The translations under genes and the position numbers were made by a program. Positions 35,526 through 43,658 of a stretch of 64,000 nucleotides of DNA are shown here, one piece after another (position 1 is the first letter of the stretch; every line of letters starts with the position of its first letter). Source of the DNA: JAITWN01 sp050486285. Lineage in GTDB: Bacteria > Pseudomonadota > Gammaproteobacteria > SZUA-140. The DNA is taken from NCBI GenBank assembly GCA_050486285.1, contig JBJHCZ010000009.1:1-64000 (forward strand). The letters run 5' to 3'. The notes beneath the pieces were generated by a model. It was not told the DNA's origin, searched no databases, and was given only the letters and a program-made list of their open reading frames with translations.

Positions 35526-36533
35526 ATGACGCCGCAAGCAAAATCACCGGCCGTCGCCGGACTCGACGAAGACCGGTTGAAGCAGCTCGGCGTCGCCGTC
35601 ATCGAGACCGAGGCCAGGGCGGCGCTTGCGCTGGCCGGCCGCATCGGCGCCGAATTCGCCGCCGCCTGCCGGCATATGCTCGCCTGCGAAGGCCGCATCG
35701 TCGTGCTCGGCATGGGCAAGTCCGGCCATATCGGCGGCAAGATTGCCGCGACGCTGGCCAGCACCGGCAGCCCGGCGTTCTTCGTCCATCCCGGCGAGGC
35801 CAGCCACGGCGACCTCGGCATGATCACCGATCGCGACGTCGTGCTCGCGATCTCGAATTCCGGCGAGACCGATGAACTGCTGACGATCCTGCCGTTGATC
35901 AAGCGGCTCGGTGCACCGCTGATCGCGCTGACCGGCAATCCCGGGTCGACGCTGGCGCGCGCCGCCGACGTCAATCTCGATGTCAGCGTCGAGCAGGAGG
36001 CCTGTCCGCTCGGGCTCGCGCCGACCTCCAGCACGACCGCGACACTGGTCATGGGCGACGCCCTTGCGGTGTCGCTGCTCGAGGTCCGCGGCTTCACCGC
36101 CGAGGATTTCGCCCGTTCGCATCCGGGCGGCCGGCTCGGCCGGCGCCTGTTGCTGCTGATCCGCGACATCATGCACAGCGGCGACGCGGTGCCGAAGGTC
36201 GGCGCCGGCGTGCTGATCAGCGAGGCGCTGGTCGAGATGACGCGCAAGAACCTCGGCATGACCGCAATCGTCGGCGCCGGAGACCGGCTCGAGGGCATAT
36301 TCACCGACGGTGACCTGCGTCGCGTGCTCGATCGCCGCATCGACGTGCATGTCGCGAAGGTCGGCGAGGTGATGACGGGAAATTGCCGATCGATAGGACA
36401 GGACATGCTCGCCGCCGAGGCGCTCAGGATGATGGAACAGCACAGCATCAACGCCCTGCCGGTCGTCGACGACGAAGGCCGCCTGATCGGCGCGTTGAAC
36501 ATGCATGACCTGCTGCGCGCCGGGGTGGTCTGA
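35526..36533 (+). CDS. kdsD: D-arabinose 5-phosphate isomerase KdsD
   Basis: 335 residues from ATG 35526, which fits the family length; a GTG at 35484 overlapping the antiporter stop would add 14 residues. The SIS domain has VVLGMGKSGHIGGKIAATLASTG, EASHGDLGM and AISNSGETDE; two CBS domains follow (IMHSGDAVP... and LPVVDDEGRLIG). KdsD makes arabinose 5-phosphate, the precursor of Kdo in lipopolysaccharide. It overlaps kdsC by one base, linking two Kdo steps and then LPS export genes. Confidence 0.96.
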   Translation: MTPQAKSPAVAGLDEDRLKQLGVAVIETEARAALALAGRIGAEFAAACRHMLACEGRIVVLGMGKSGHIGGKIAATLASTGSPAFFVHPGEASHGDLGMITDRDVVLAISNSGETDELLTILPLIKRLGAPLIALTGNPGSTLARAADVNLDVSVEQEACPLGLAPTSSTTATLVMGDALAVSLLEVRGFTAEDFARSHPGGRLGRRLLLLIRDIMHSGDAVPKVGAGVLISEALVEMTRKNLGMTAIVGAGDRLEGIFTDGDLRRVLDRRIDVHVAKVGEVMTGNCRSIGQDMLAAEALRMMEQHSINALPVVDDEGRLIGALNMHDLLRAGVV

Positions 36534-37072
36534 TGGACGAAATCCTCGACAAGGCCCGCCGCATCCGGCTCGTCATCTTCGATGTCGACGGCGTGCTGAC
36601 CGACGGCGGGCTGTTCATCGACTGCGATGGCCGGGAGCACAAGGTCTTTCATTCCCGCGACGGCCACGGCATGAAGATGCTGCAGGAGTCCGGCGTGCGC
36701 ATCGGCGTGATCAGCGGTCGCAAATCGGACTCCGTCACCCACCGCATGGCCGGTCTCGGCATCGATCCGGCGCTGGTCATGCAGGGCTGGCAGGACAAGC
36801 TGCCGGCCTTCGAAGGCCTCAGGCAGGCCCTCGGGCTCGACGCCGACGAGATAGCCTGCGTCGGCGACGACGTCGTCGACCTGCCGATGCTGCGTCGCTG
36901 CGGCCTCGCGATCGCGGTCGGCGACGCCCATGAACTGGTGCGCGCGCATGCCGACTGGGTCACGCCGAGCCGCGGCGGTCGCGGTGCGGCGCGCGATGTC
37001 TGCGAACTGATCATGCGCGCACACGGCGCGCTCGCCCCGCGCTGGGAAGCGTACCTTTCGACCGACGCCTGA
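36533..37072 (+). CDS. kdsC: 3-deoxy-D-manno-octulosonate 8-phosphate phosphatase KdsC
   Basis: A 179-residue HAD phosphatase without a cap domain. The motifs are FDVDGVLTDGGLFID, GVISGRKSDSVTHRM and CVGDDVVDLPMLRRCGLA. It dephosphorylates Kdo-8-phosphate to Kdo. It is coupled to kdsD by a one-base overlap and followed by lptC. Confidence 0.97.
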   Translation: MDEILDKARRIRLVIFDVDGVLTDGGLFIDCDGREHKVFHSRDGHGMKMLQESGVRIGVISGRKSDSVTHRMAGLGIDPALVMQGWQDKLPAFEGLRQALGLDADEIACVGDDVVDLPMLRRCGLAIAVGDAHELVRAHADWVTPSRGGRGAARDVCELIMRAHGALAPRWEAYLSTDA

Positions 37073-37100
37073 ACGACAGCCTTCCCGACGCCACGCGCCG

Positions 37101-37670
37101 ATGCGCCTGTTGCCCGAACGCCGCCTGGTCACCCTGATCCTGCTGCTGGCCGCCGCGGCGGCCAGCGGCTGGTGGCTGTATCGCGACGAGACCGTGCTGA
37201 CCGAAGACCGCGAACCGGTGATCGAGGGATACGACTATTCTCTGTCGCTGTTCGAACTGATCGAGATGGACGCGCAGGGGAGTCTCAAGCACACCCTGCA
37301 TGCCGAAAACCTGTATCATTATCCGGATCGCGAGGAATCGACGCTGGCCCGTCCGCGGCTGATATTCTACGAGGACCAGCGAAGGGTCTGGGAGATCACC
37401 GCGGAGCGCGGACTGATAATCGAAGGCGACCGCTCGGTGTTCCTGAGCGGCGAGGTTCACATTCAGTATGCGAGTGTTGCGGAAAACCGCGATTTCGAGG
37501 TCTTCACCGATGAATTGCGCATATGGCCCGACGAAAGCGTGGCCGAAACCGCCGATCCGGTCCGCATCGTCCAGCAGACGGGCGTCACCTGGTCGACCGG
37601 CATGAGGGCGGAACTCGCCGTGCGCCGCATTCATCTGCTGTCCGAGGTGCGGGGCAACTATGAACCCTGA
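37101..37670 (+). CDS. lptC: LPS export ABC transporter periplasmic protein LptC
   Basis: 189 residues: an N-terminal membrane anchor (LVTLILLLAAAAASGWWLY) and a periplasmic beta-jellyroll domain with GYDYSLSLFELIEMDAQGSLKHTLHAENLYHYPD. LptC receives LPS from the LptB2FG extractor and passes it to LptA. It overlaps lptA by 11 bases. Position between kdsC and lptA-lptB makes the assignment secure despite low sequence conservation in the family. Confidence 0.92.
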   Translation: MRLLPERRLVTLILLLAAAAASGWWLYRDETVLTEDREPVIEGYDYSLSLFELIEMDAQGSLKHTLHAENLYHYPDREESTLARPRLIFYEDQRRVWEITAERGLIIEGDRSVFLSGEVHIQYASVAENRDFEVFTDELRIWPDESVAETADPVRIVQQTGVTWSTGMRAELAVRRIHLLSEVRGNYEP

Positions 37671-38190
37671 GCGCGTCGCGCGCTGGCTGGTCCTTGTATT
37701 GCTGGCCTTCCCCGTCGCGGCCCTGGCGCTGTCGAGCGATCGCGAGCAGCCTATCCATATCGAGGCCGACAGCGTTCAGATCGACGATCTGAACGGCGTC
37801 AGCGTCTATCGCGGCAATGTCGTCTACACCCAGGGTACGATCCGCCTCGAGGCCGACACCGTCCACCTGTATCACGATGAACACCGCCGCATCAGCCGCC
37901 TCGAAGCGCTCGGCGAGCCGGTGAGATTCCGCCAGCGACTGGACGGCGACGGCGAGGACATGCGCGCGCATGCCCGGCGCATGGAGTATTTCGCCGACCC
38001 CGAGCGACTGGTGCTTGAGCATGAGGCATGGATATGGCGCCAGGATGTCGAGTTTACCGGCGACTACATCAGCTACGACGCGACGCAGGATCTGGTCAGC
38101 GCGCGCAAGGATGCCGGCGAGGGCCGCGTCCATATCGTCATCCCGCCGCGGCAGGACGCGCCCGCCGGCGACGGGGCGGAGACGCCCTGA
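37660..38190 (+). CDS. lptA: LPS transport periplasmic protein LptA
   Basis: 176 residues with a signal peptide (VLVLLAFPVAALALS) and an OstA-type jellyroll: IHIEADSVQIDDLNGVSVYRGNVVYTQGTIRLEADTV. LptA bridges the inner and outer membrane parts of the Lpt machine. It overlaps lptC and ends six bases before lptB. The C-terminal acidic/proline-rich tail is short and probably disordered. Confidence 0.95.
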   Translation: MNPERVARWLVLVLLAFPVAALALSSDREQPIHIEADSVQIDDLNGVSVYRGNVVYTQGTIRLEADTVHLYHDEHRRISRLEALGEPVRFRQRLDGDGEDMRAHARRMEYFADPERLVLEHEAWIWRQDVEFTGDYISYDATQDLVSARKDAGEGRVHIVIPPRQDAPAGDGAETP

Positions 38191-38196
38191 GCGCAC

Positions 38197-38922
38197 ATGG
38201 ATCTGCTCGAGGTCAGCCGTATCAGCAAGAGCTATCGCGGCCGCCAGGTCGTCGATGACGTATCGATGCGGATCGGCGCCGGCGAGATCGTCGGTCTGCT
38301 GGGACCGAACGGCGCCGGCAAGACGACCTGTTTCTACATGATCGTCGGTCTGGTGCCGTGCGGGAGCGGCGCGATCACGCTCAACGGCCGCGACATCACG
38401 CGCTGGCCGATGCATGTACGGGCGCGCACCGGCATCGGCTACCTGCCGCAGGAGGCCTCGGTGTTCCGCAAGCTCTCGGTCGCCGACAACCTGCGCGCCG
38501 TGCTGCAGGTGCGCGACGATCTCGACCGGGTCGCGCAGGAGCGGCGTGCGAGCGAATTGCTCGAGGAATTCCACATCAGCCATTTGAAGGACTCGCGCGG
38601 GATGAGCCTGTCGGGCGGCGAGCGGCGGCGCGTCGAGATCGCGCGCACGCTGGCGATGGAGCCGCGCTTCGTGCTGCTCGACGAACCGTTCGCCGGCGTC
38701 GATCCCCTGTCCGTACTGGATATTCAGCGCATAATCAGATATCTGCGCGACAAGGGCATCGGCATCCTGATCACCGACCATAACGTCCGCGAGACGCTGG
38801 GGATCTGCGAGCGCGCCTACATCATGAACGAAGGCGGTATCCTCGCAGCGGGGCGGCCGGAGGAAATCCTGGCCGACGAGCGGGTGAGGGAGGTCTATCT
38901 GGGCGCCGAGTTCCACCTCTGA
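38197..38922 (+). CDS. lptB: LPS export ABC transporter ATP-binding protein LptB
   Basis: A 241-residue ATPase: Walker A GPNGAGKTTCFYMIVGL, Q-loop GYLPQEASVFRKLSV, signature LSGGERRRVEIARTLA, Walker B FVLLDEPFAGVDP and the switch histidine in TDHNVRETL. It drives extraction of LPS from the inner membrane with LptF and LptG (not in this window). It is followed by rpoN after about 105 bases, as in many Proteobacteria. Confidence 0.97.
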   Translation: MDLLEVSRISKSYRGRQVVDDVSMRIGAGEIVGLLGPNGAGKTTCFYMIVGLVPCGSGAITLNGRDITRWPMHVRARTGIGYLPQEASVFRKLSVADNLRAVLQVRDDLDRVAQERRASELLEEFHISHLKDSRGMSLSGGERRRVEIARTLAMEPRFVLLDEPFAGVDPLSVLDIQRIIRYLRDKGIGILITDHNVRETLGICERAYIMNEGGILAAGRPEEILADERVREVYLGAEFHL

Positions 38923-39027
38923 GGGGCCAGGTTGATCATCAATTCGCCTGCGCTACACTATATCGCCCTCGATCTGTATTAAAATTGCAGGAAGCGGGCG
39001 CAACGATGCCCGGCATACCGGAATACG

Positions 39028-40569
39028 ATGAAGCAGACCCTTCAAATCCGTCTCGGCCAGCACCTGACCATGACGCCCCAGTTGCAGCAGGCAATACGCC
39101 TGTTGCAGCTGTCGACGGTCGATCTGCGCGAGGAGATCCAGGAGGCGCTCGATTCGAACCTGATGCTCGAGCTGTCCGAGGAAGGCGCCGGCGGCGAGGG
39201 CGACGACTCGGGCGAGGACCCCGTCGCCAACGGTGAGCTCGAGGCCGCCGCGATGAACGGCAACGGCGAGGCGGCGCCCGACCATGCGGCCGGCGACGGT
39301 TACGACGCCGACGACTCGGCAGTCGAACTGCAGGAGGCGGTAGCGCGTACGGATCTCGGCGGCGCGGAAGAGCTGCCGGTCGACAGCGTATGGGAGGACA
39401 TCTACGACGCGCCGATGCTGCCGCACAGCCATTCCGCCGACAACGACGGCTTCGAGTTCGAGAACCAGAACCGCTCATCGGAGACTCTGCACGAGCACCT
39501 CGAGTGGCAGATGCAGATGAGTCACTTCAATGAACGCGATCGCGTGATTGCACTGTCGATCATAGACGGCATCGACGATCGCGGCTATCTGACGGTCTCG
39601 CTCGAGGAGATCCGCGAGGGCCTGGCCCGTGATTTCGACGATCTCGAAGACGGCGAAGTCGAGACCGTGTTGCGCAGGATACAGCACTTCGATCCGGTCG
39701 GCGTCGGCGCGCGCGACCTGCGCGAATGCATCCTGATCCAGCTGCAATTCTGCGATGCCGGCACGCCCTGGCTCGCCGAGGCGAAGGAACTCGTCGACCG
39801 CCACCTGGAGCTGCTCGGCCGGCGGGAATATACGCAGCTGATGCGCCGGCTGAAGTGCTCCCAGGACGACCTGCTCGCGATCATCGCGCTGGTGCAGTCG
39901 GTCAATCCCAACCCCGGCGACGCGATCGCCGACCGCAAGGTCGAATACGTGACCCCCGACATCATTGTCAGCCGCGAGAAGGACAGCTGGAAGGTGGAGC
40001 TCAATCCCGAGGCGGTGCCGCGGGTGCGCATCAACGCCGGCTACGCCGGTCTCGTCAAGCGCGCCGACAACAGCGCCGACAATACCTACATGAGAAACCA
40101 GCTGCAGGAGGCGCGCTGGTTCGTCAAGAGTCTGCAGAGCCGCAACGAGACGCTGCTCAAGGTCGCCACCTGTATCGTCGAGCGCCAGCGCGGATTCCTC
40201 GAACACGGCGAGGAGGCAATGAAGGCGCTGGTGCTGCATGACGTCGCGAAGGCGGTCGACATGCACGAATCGACGATCAGTCGCGTCACCACCCAGAAAT
40301 ACATGCACACGCCGCGCGGAATCTTCGAGCTGAAATATTTCTTTTCCAGCCACGTCAGCACCGACAGCGGCGGGGAGTGCTCCGCCACCGCGATTCGCGC
40401 GCTGATCCGCAAGTTCGTCGCCGCCGAGGACCGCAGCAAGCCGCTGAGCGACAGCAAGATTGCGACCATGCTGAAAGAGCAGGGCATCAACGTCGCCCGC
40501 AGGACCATCGCCAAGTATCGGGAATCCCTGTCGATCCCGTCCTCCAGCGAACGCAGGCGCCTGGTATGA
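39028..40569 (+). CDS. rpoN: RNA polymerase sigma-54 factor RpoN
   Basis: 513 residues. The N-terminal activator-interacting region is KQTLQIRLGQHLTMTPQLQQAIRLLQLS; an acidic variable region II spans about 50-130; the core-binding domain includes FDPVGVGARDLRECI; the DNA-binding part has STISRVTTQKYMHTPRGIFELKYFF, and the RpoN box is ARRTIAKYRE near the C terminus. It directs transcription from -24/-12 promoters with bEBP activators. Unlike in enterobacteria, no hpf (ribosome hibernation factor) gene lies between rpoN and ptsN here. Confidence 0.97.
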   Translation: MKQTLQIRLGQHLTMTPQLQQAIRLLQLSTVDLREEIQEALDSNLMLELSEEGAGGEGDDSGEDPVANGELEAAAMNGNGEAAPDHAAGDGYDADDSAVELQEAVARTDLGGAEELPVDSVWEDIYDAPMLPHSHSADNDGFEFENQNRSSETLHEHLEWQMQMSHFNERDRVIALSIIDGIDDRGYLTVSLEEIREGLARDFDDLEDGEVETVLRRIQHFDPVGVGARDLRECILIQLQFCDAGTPWLAEAKELVDRHLELLGRREYTQLMRRLKCSQDDLLAIIALVQSVNPNPGDAIADRKVEYVTPDIIVSREKDSWKVELNPEAVPRVRINAGYAGLVKRADNSADNTYMRNQLQEARWFVKSLQSRNETLLKVATCIVERQRGFLEHGEEAMKALVLHDVAKAVDMHESTISRVTTQKYMHTPRGIFELKYFFSSHVSTDSGGECSATAIRALIRKFVAAEDRSKPLSDSKIATMLKEQGINVARRTIAKYRESLSIPSSSERRRLV

Positions 40570-40639
40570 GCCTGGTCCGGTCGATTTACGGATAATATTG
40601 CCAATACCGAAGTCCAATACAGTGGAAGCAGGTTCCGAA

Positions 40640-41131
40640 ATGAGCGCAATCGAAGAATTGTTCAGGCCCGAAAGGGTGGCCTCCCGCGGCAGCGTCAGCA
40701 GCAAGAAGCGCGCGCTGGAGCTGGTCAGCGAGTTGATGACGGCCGGCGAGTCGACGCTGTCGCAGGCCGAGGTCTTCGCCAGCCTGGTCGAGCGCGAGCG
40801 ACTCGGCAGCACCGGACTTGGCCACGGCGTCGCGATTCCGCACGGCAGGTTGAAGAACCTCGACCATGCGGTATGCGCCTTTTTGCGGCTCGGCGAGGGC
40901 GTCGACTTCGATGCCGCCGACGGCCGGCCGGTCGACATGATCTGCGGGCTGCTGGTGCCCGAGCAGTCGACCGGCGAACATCTGAATATCCTTGCGATGC
41001 TTGCCGAGATGTTCAGCGACGCGGGCTTCTGTCAGCAGATGCATGCGGCGAAGAACGGCGGCGAAATCTACCAGCTGCTGGTTTCGTGGCAGCGGGGCGG
41101 CGCGAAGAAGGCGGTCGGGCCCGCCGCCTGA
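40640..41131 (+). CDS. ptsN: PTS(Ntr) IIA protein PtsN
   Basis: 163 residues from ATG 40640 with AGG upstream; an upstream in-frame TTG at 40598 would add 14 residues with no signal. The phosphorylated histidine lies in GHGVAIPHGRL, and the segment MICGLLVPEQSTGEHLNILAMLAEMFSD is typical. PtsN is the output IIA of the nitrogen-related PTS and controls potassium transport and other processes through its phosphorylation state. It ends four bases before hprK. Confidence 0.95.
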   Translation: MSAIEELFRPERVASRGSVSSKKRALELVSELMTAGESTLSQAEVFASLVERERLGSTGLGHGVAIPHGRLKNLDHAVCAFLRLGEGVDFDAADGRPVDMICGLLVPEQSTGEHLNILAMLAEMFSDAGFCQQMHAAKNGGEIYQLLVSWQRGGAKKAVGPAA

Positions 41132-41135
41132 GCGA

Positions 41136-42089
41136 ATGAGCCAGGGCCTGACAGCGGCTGAACTGTTCGACGCCCATGCCGAGAGGCTGGGCCTGTCCTG
41201 GGTCGCCGGGCTCGCCGGCGGCGAGCGTGAGGTGGGGGAAGCCGAGGCTGTTCGCAACTCCTCTTTCGTCGAGTGGGCCGGTCGGCTCAACCCCGTGCGT
41301 CCCTGTCGCATCCAGGTGGTCGGTCCGGATGAGTCCGGATATCTCGCCGGACTCGATGCCGTCGCCGGTTCCGCCATGCTGGACCGGCTGTTTTCGGACG
41401 ATACCGCCTGCGTGATCGTCAGTGACGGCGACCAGGTGCCGGACGACTTCGCCGCGCGCGCCGATGCCGGCGCGATCCCGTTGTTCCGCAGCGGGCTGGC
41501 CGGCTACAAGATCGTCAGTCATCTGCAGCACTGGCTCTCCAGCGTCCTCGCCGAGCGCGTCAACCTGCACGGGGTGTTCATGGAGGTGCTCGGCATCGGC
41601 GTGCTGCTGACCGGCAAGAGCGGCGTCGGCAAGAGCGAACTGGCGCTGGAGCTGATCAGCCGCAATCATCGTCTGATCGCCGATGACGCCCCTGAATTCC
41701 GCCGCGTCGCGCCGGACGAGCTGAACGGCTGTTGTCCGTCAGGCCTCGTCGGTTTCCTCGAGGTGCGCGGCCTCGGCGTGCTCAATATCCGCGCGATGTT
41801 CGGCGACAGCGTCATCAAGCTCAACAAGAACCTGCGCCTGATCATCGAGCTGCAGCGCATGAGCGACAGCGAGCTGGCCGCGCTCGACCGGCTCGAGGGC
41901 AGCCGTCGCTACCGGACGATACTCGACGTCGAGGTGCCGCAGATCACGCTGCCGGTCGTGCCGGGCCATAACCTCGCGGTACTGGTCGAGGGCGCGGTAC
42001 GCAACCACATCCTGATGCTGAAGGGTTACAACGCGAGCCAGGCCTTCATCGAGCGCCAACAGCGTATGATCCTCGAGGGCGACGCATGA
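41136..42089 (+). CDS. hprK: HPr kinase/phosphorylase
   Basis: 317 residues from ATG 41136. The P-loop GKSGVGKS lies at about 160-167, the catalytic histidine region HGVFMEVLGIGVLLTG at about 145-160, with RNHRLIADDAPEF and VEVRGLGVLNIRxMFG-like FLEVRGLGVLNIRAMFG after it. The enzyme phosphorylates and dephosphorylates the regulatory serine of HPr. It stands between ptsN and rapZ, an arrangement found in Proteobacteria with a regulatory PTS. It overlaps rapZ by four bases. Confidence 0.96.
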   Translation: MSQGLTAAELFDAHAERLGLSWVAGLAGGEREVGEAEAVRNSSFVEWAGRLNPVRPCRIQVVGPDESGYLAGLDAVAGSAMLDRLFSDDTACVIVSDGDQVPDDFAARADAGAIPLFRSGLAGYKIVSHLQHWLSSVLAERVNLHGVFMEVLGIGVLLTGKSGVGKSELALELISRNHRLIADDAPEFRRVAPDELNGCCPSGLVGFLEVRGLGVLNIRAMFGDSVIKLNKNLRLIIELQRMSDSELAALDRLEGSRRYRTILDVEVPQITLPVVPGHNLAVLVEGAVRNHILMLKGYNASQAFIERQQRMILEGDA

Positions 42090-42946
42090 GACTGCTGGTC
42101 ATCAGCGGGTTGTCGGGGTCCGGCAAGAGTATCGCGCTGCAGGCTCTCGAGGACCAGGATTATTATTGCATCGACAATCTGCCGCTCGGCTTGCTGGGAC
42201 AGTTCACCGGCCAGATGACCGATGCCGCGTCGCGGCGCAATGTCGACAATGTCGCGGTCGGCATCGATGCGCGCAATCTCGCCCGCGACCTCGGCCTCTT
42301 CAACGACATCGTCGCCGAAGTCAGGCGTCGCGGCATCTCCTGCGAGGTGGTGTTCCTGACGGCGTCGGACAACGTCTTGATCAAGCGCTTCAGCGAGACC
42401 CGGCGCAAGCATCCGCTGACCCGCTCGGGTGTTTCGCTGACCGAGGCGATTGCCGAGGAGCGCCGCTTGCTGACGCCGATCTCGACCAACGCCGACCTGC
42501 AGATCGACACCAGCAATCTCAATGTCCACCAGCTGCGCGGCCTGGTCAGGGAGCGCATCGTCAAGCGCCGGATGCCGTCACTGTCGCTGATGTTCGTGTC
42601 CTTCGGTTACAAGCACGGCATTCCTGCCGATGTCGATTTCGTGTTCGACGCGCGCTGCCTGCCGAATCCGTACTGGGATCCGCAACTGCGCCTGCGCAAG
42701 GGCACCGATCCCGAAGTCGTCAGATTCCTCGAGCAGCAGCCGGGCGTCAACCGCATGTACGAGGACATCCGCGCCTTTCTGGAGCGCTGGATACCGGCCT
42801 TCGAAAGCGAGAATCGCAACTACATCACCGTTGCCGTCGGCTGCACCGGCGGCCAGCATCGCTCGGTGTACCTGATCGAGGCGCTGGCCTCGCATTTCCG
42901 CCGCTCGCGCGACAATGTGATGATCCGCCACCGGGAGCTGGCATGA
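42086..42946 (+). CDS. rapZ: RNase adapter protein RapZ
   Basis: A 286-residue nucleotide-binding protein: Walker A ISGLSGSGKSIALQALED, YYCIDNLPLGLL, VFLTASDNVLIKRFSETRRKHPL, and the C-terminal GCTGGQHRSVYL. RapZ adapts RNase E to sRNA targets in the glucosamine-6-phosphate pathway of enterobacteria; in other groups its target is less clear. Coupled by 4-base overlaps to hprK and to the IIA gene downstream. Confidence 0.96.
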   Translation: MRLLVISGLSGSGKSIALQALEDQDYYCIDNLPLGLLGQFTGQMTDAASRRNVDNVAVGIDARNLARDLGLFNDIVAEVRRRGISCEVVFLTASDNVLIKRFSETRRKHPLTRSGVSLTEAIAEERRLLTPISTNADLQIDTSNLNVHQLRGLVRERIVKRRMPSLSLMFVSFGYKHGIPADVDFVFDARCLPNPYWDPQLRLRKGTDPEVVRFLEQQPGVNRMYEDIRAFLERWIPAFESENRNYITVAVGCTGGQHRSVYLIEALASHFRRSRDNVMIRHRELA

Positions 42947-43347
42947 GCGTCGGCCTGTGCCTGATTTCCCACAACCGCATCGGCGAGGCTCTGCTCGATA
43001 CCGCGACCTCGATGCTCGGCGGTCGGCCCCTGCCGGTTACAGTGATTCCGGTGACTTCGGTGTGCGATCCCGACAAGGTGCTGGCCCAGGCGAAGGCAGC
43101 GATCAGGACGGTCGACCAGGGCGACGGTGTCATCGTGCTGACCGATATGTACGGCTCGACGCCGAGCAACATCGCGACCGCGCTCAGGCGTGACAACGAC
43201 CGCGTCGTCGTCATCGCCGGGCTCAACCTGCCGATGCTGGTGCGCCTGATGAACTATCCCGGCCTTGGCATCGCCCAGCTTGCCGACAAGGCGCTGAGCG
43301 GCGGGCAGGAGGGCATATTTCGCTGCGGACCCGAAGAGGAGCGCTGA
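42943..43347 (+). CDS. mannose-type PTS IIA component
   Basis: 134 residues. It opens SVGLCLISHNRIGEALLDTA with the phosphorylation histidine at position 10, followed by GDGVIVLTDMYGSTPSNIA and a C-terminal helical part. This is the EIIA-Man fold. No IIB, IIC or IID partners are visible, so it probably works as a regulatory phosphoacceptor in the ptsN-hprK-HPr-EI set rather than in sugar import. It overlaps rapZ by four bases and shares one base with the HPr start. Confidence 0.93.
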   Translation: MSVGLCLISHNRIGEALLDTATSMLGGRPLPVTVIPVTSVCDPDKVLAQAKAAIRTVDQGDGVIVLTDMYGSTPSNIATALRRDNDRVVVIAGLNLPMLVRLMNYPGLGIAQLADKALSGGQEGIFRCGPEEER

Positions 43348-43619
43348 TGACGGTTCGCAGGGAGGTCTGTATAGTCAACAAGCTGGGATTGCATGCGCGC
43401 GCGGCGGCGAAGCTGGTGACGCTGGCGTCCGGCTTCGAGTCCGAGGTGCAACTCGCGCGCGGCGGCAGGCAGGTCAACGGCAAGAGCATCATGGGCGTGA
43501 TGATGCTGGCCGCCGGCCGCGGAACGACGGTCGAGGTCATTGCCGAAGGCGGTGACGAGCAAGAGGCGGTGGACAGGATTGAGGAACTGATCAAGCAGCG
43601 CTTCGGGGAGGAAGCCTGA
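43347..43619 (+). CDS. ptsH: HPr phosphocarrier protein
   Basis: 90 residues with both regulatory sites: active-site histidine 16 in KLGLHARAA and serine 47 in NGKSIMGVMML, the target of HprK. Naming is by fold; the protein could equally be called NPr because it sits in the nitrogen-type PTS cluster. It begins on the last base of the IIA gene stop. Enzyme I follows 39 bases later. Confidence 0.95.
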   Translation: MTVRREVCIVNKLGLHARAAAKLVTLASGFESEVQLARGGRQVNGKSIMGVMMLAAGRGTTVEVIAEGGDEQEAVDRIEELIKQRFGEEA

Positions 43620-43658
43620 GCGCGTCAAGCTAACGCCCGACCCGGGAGTCACAGGGCC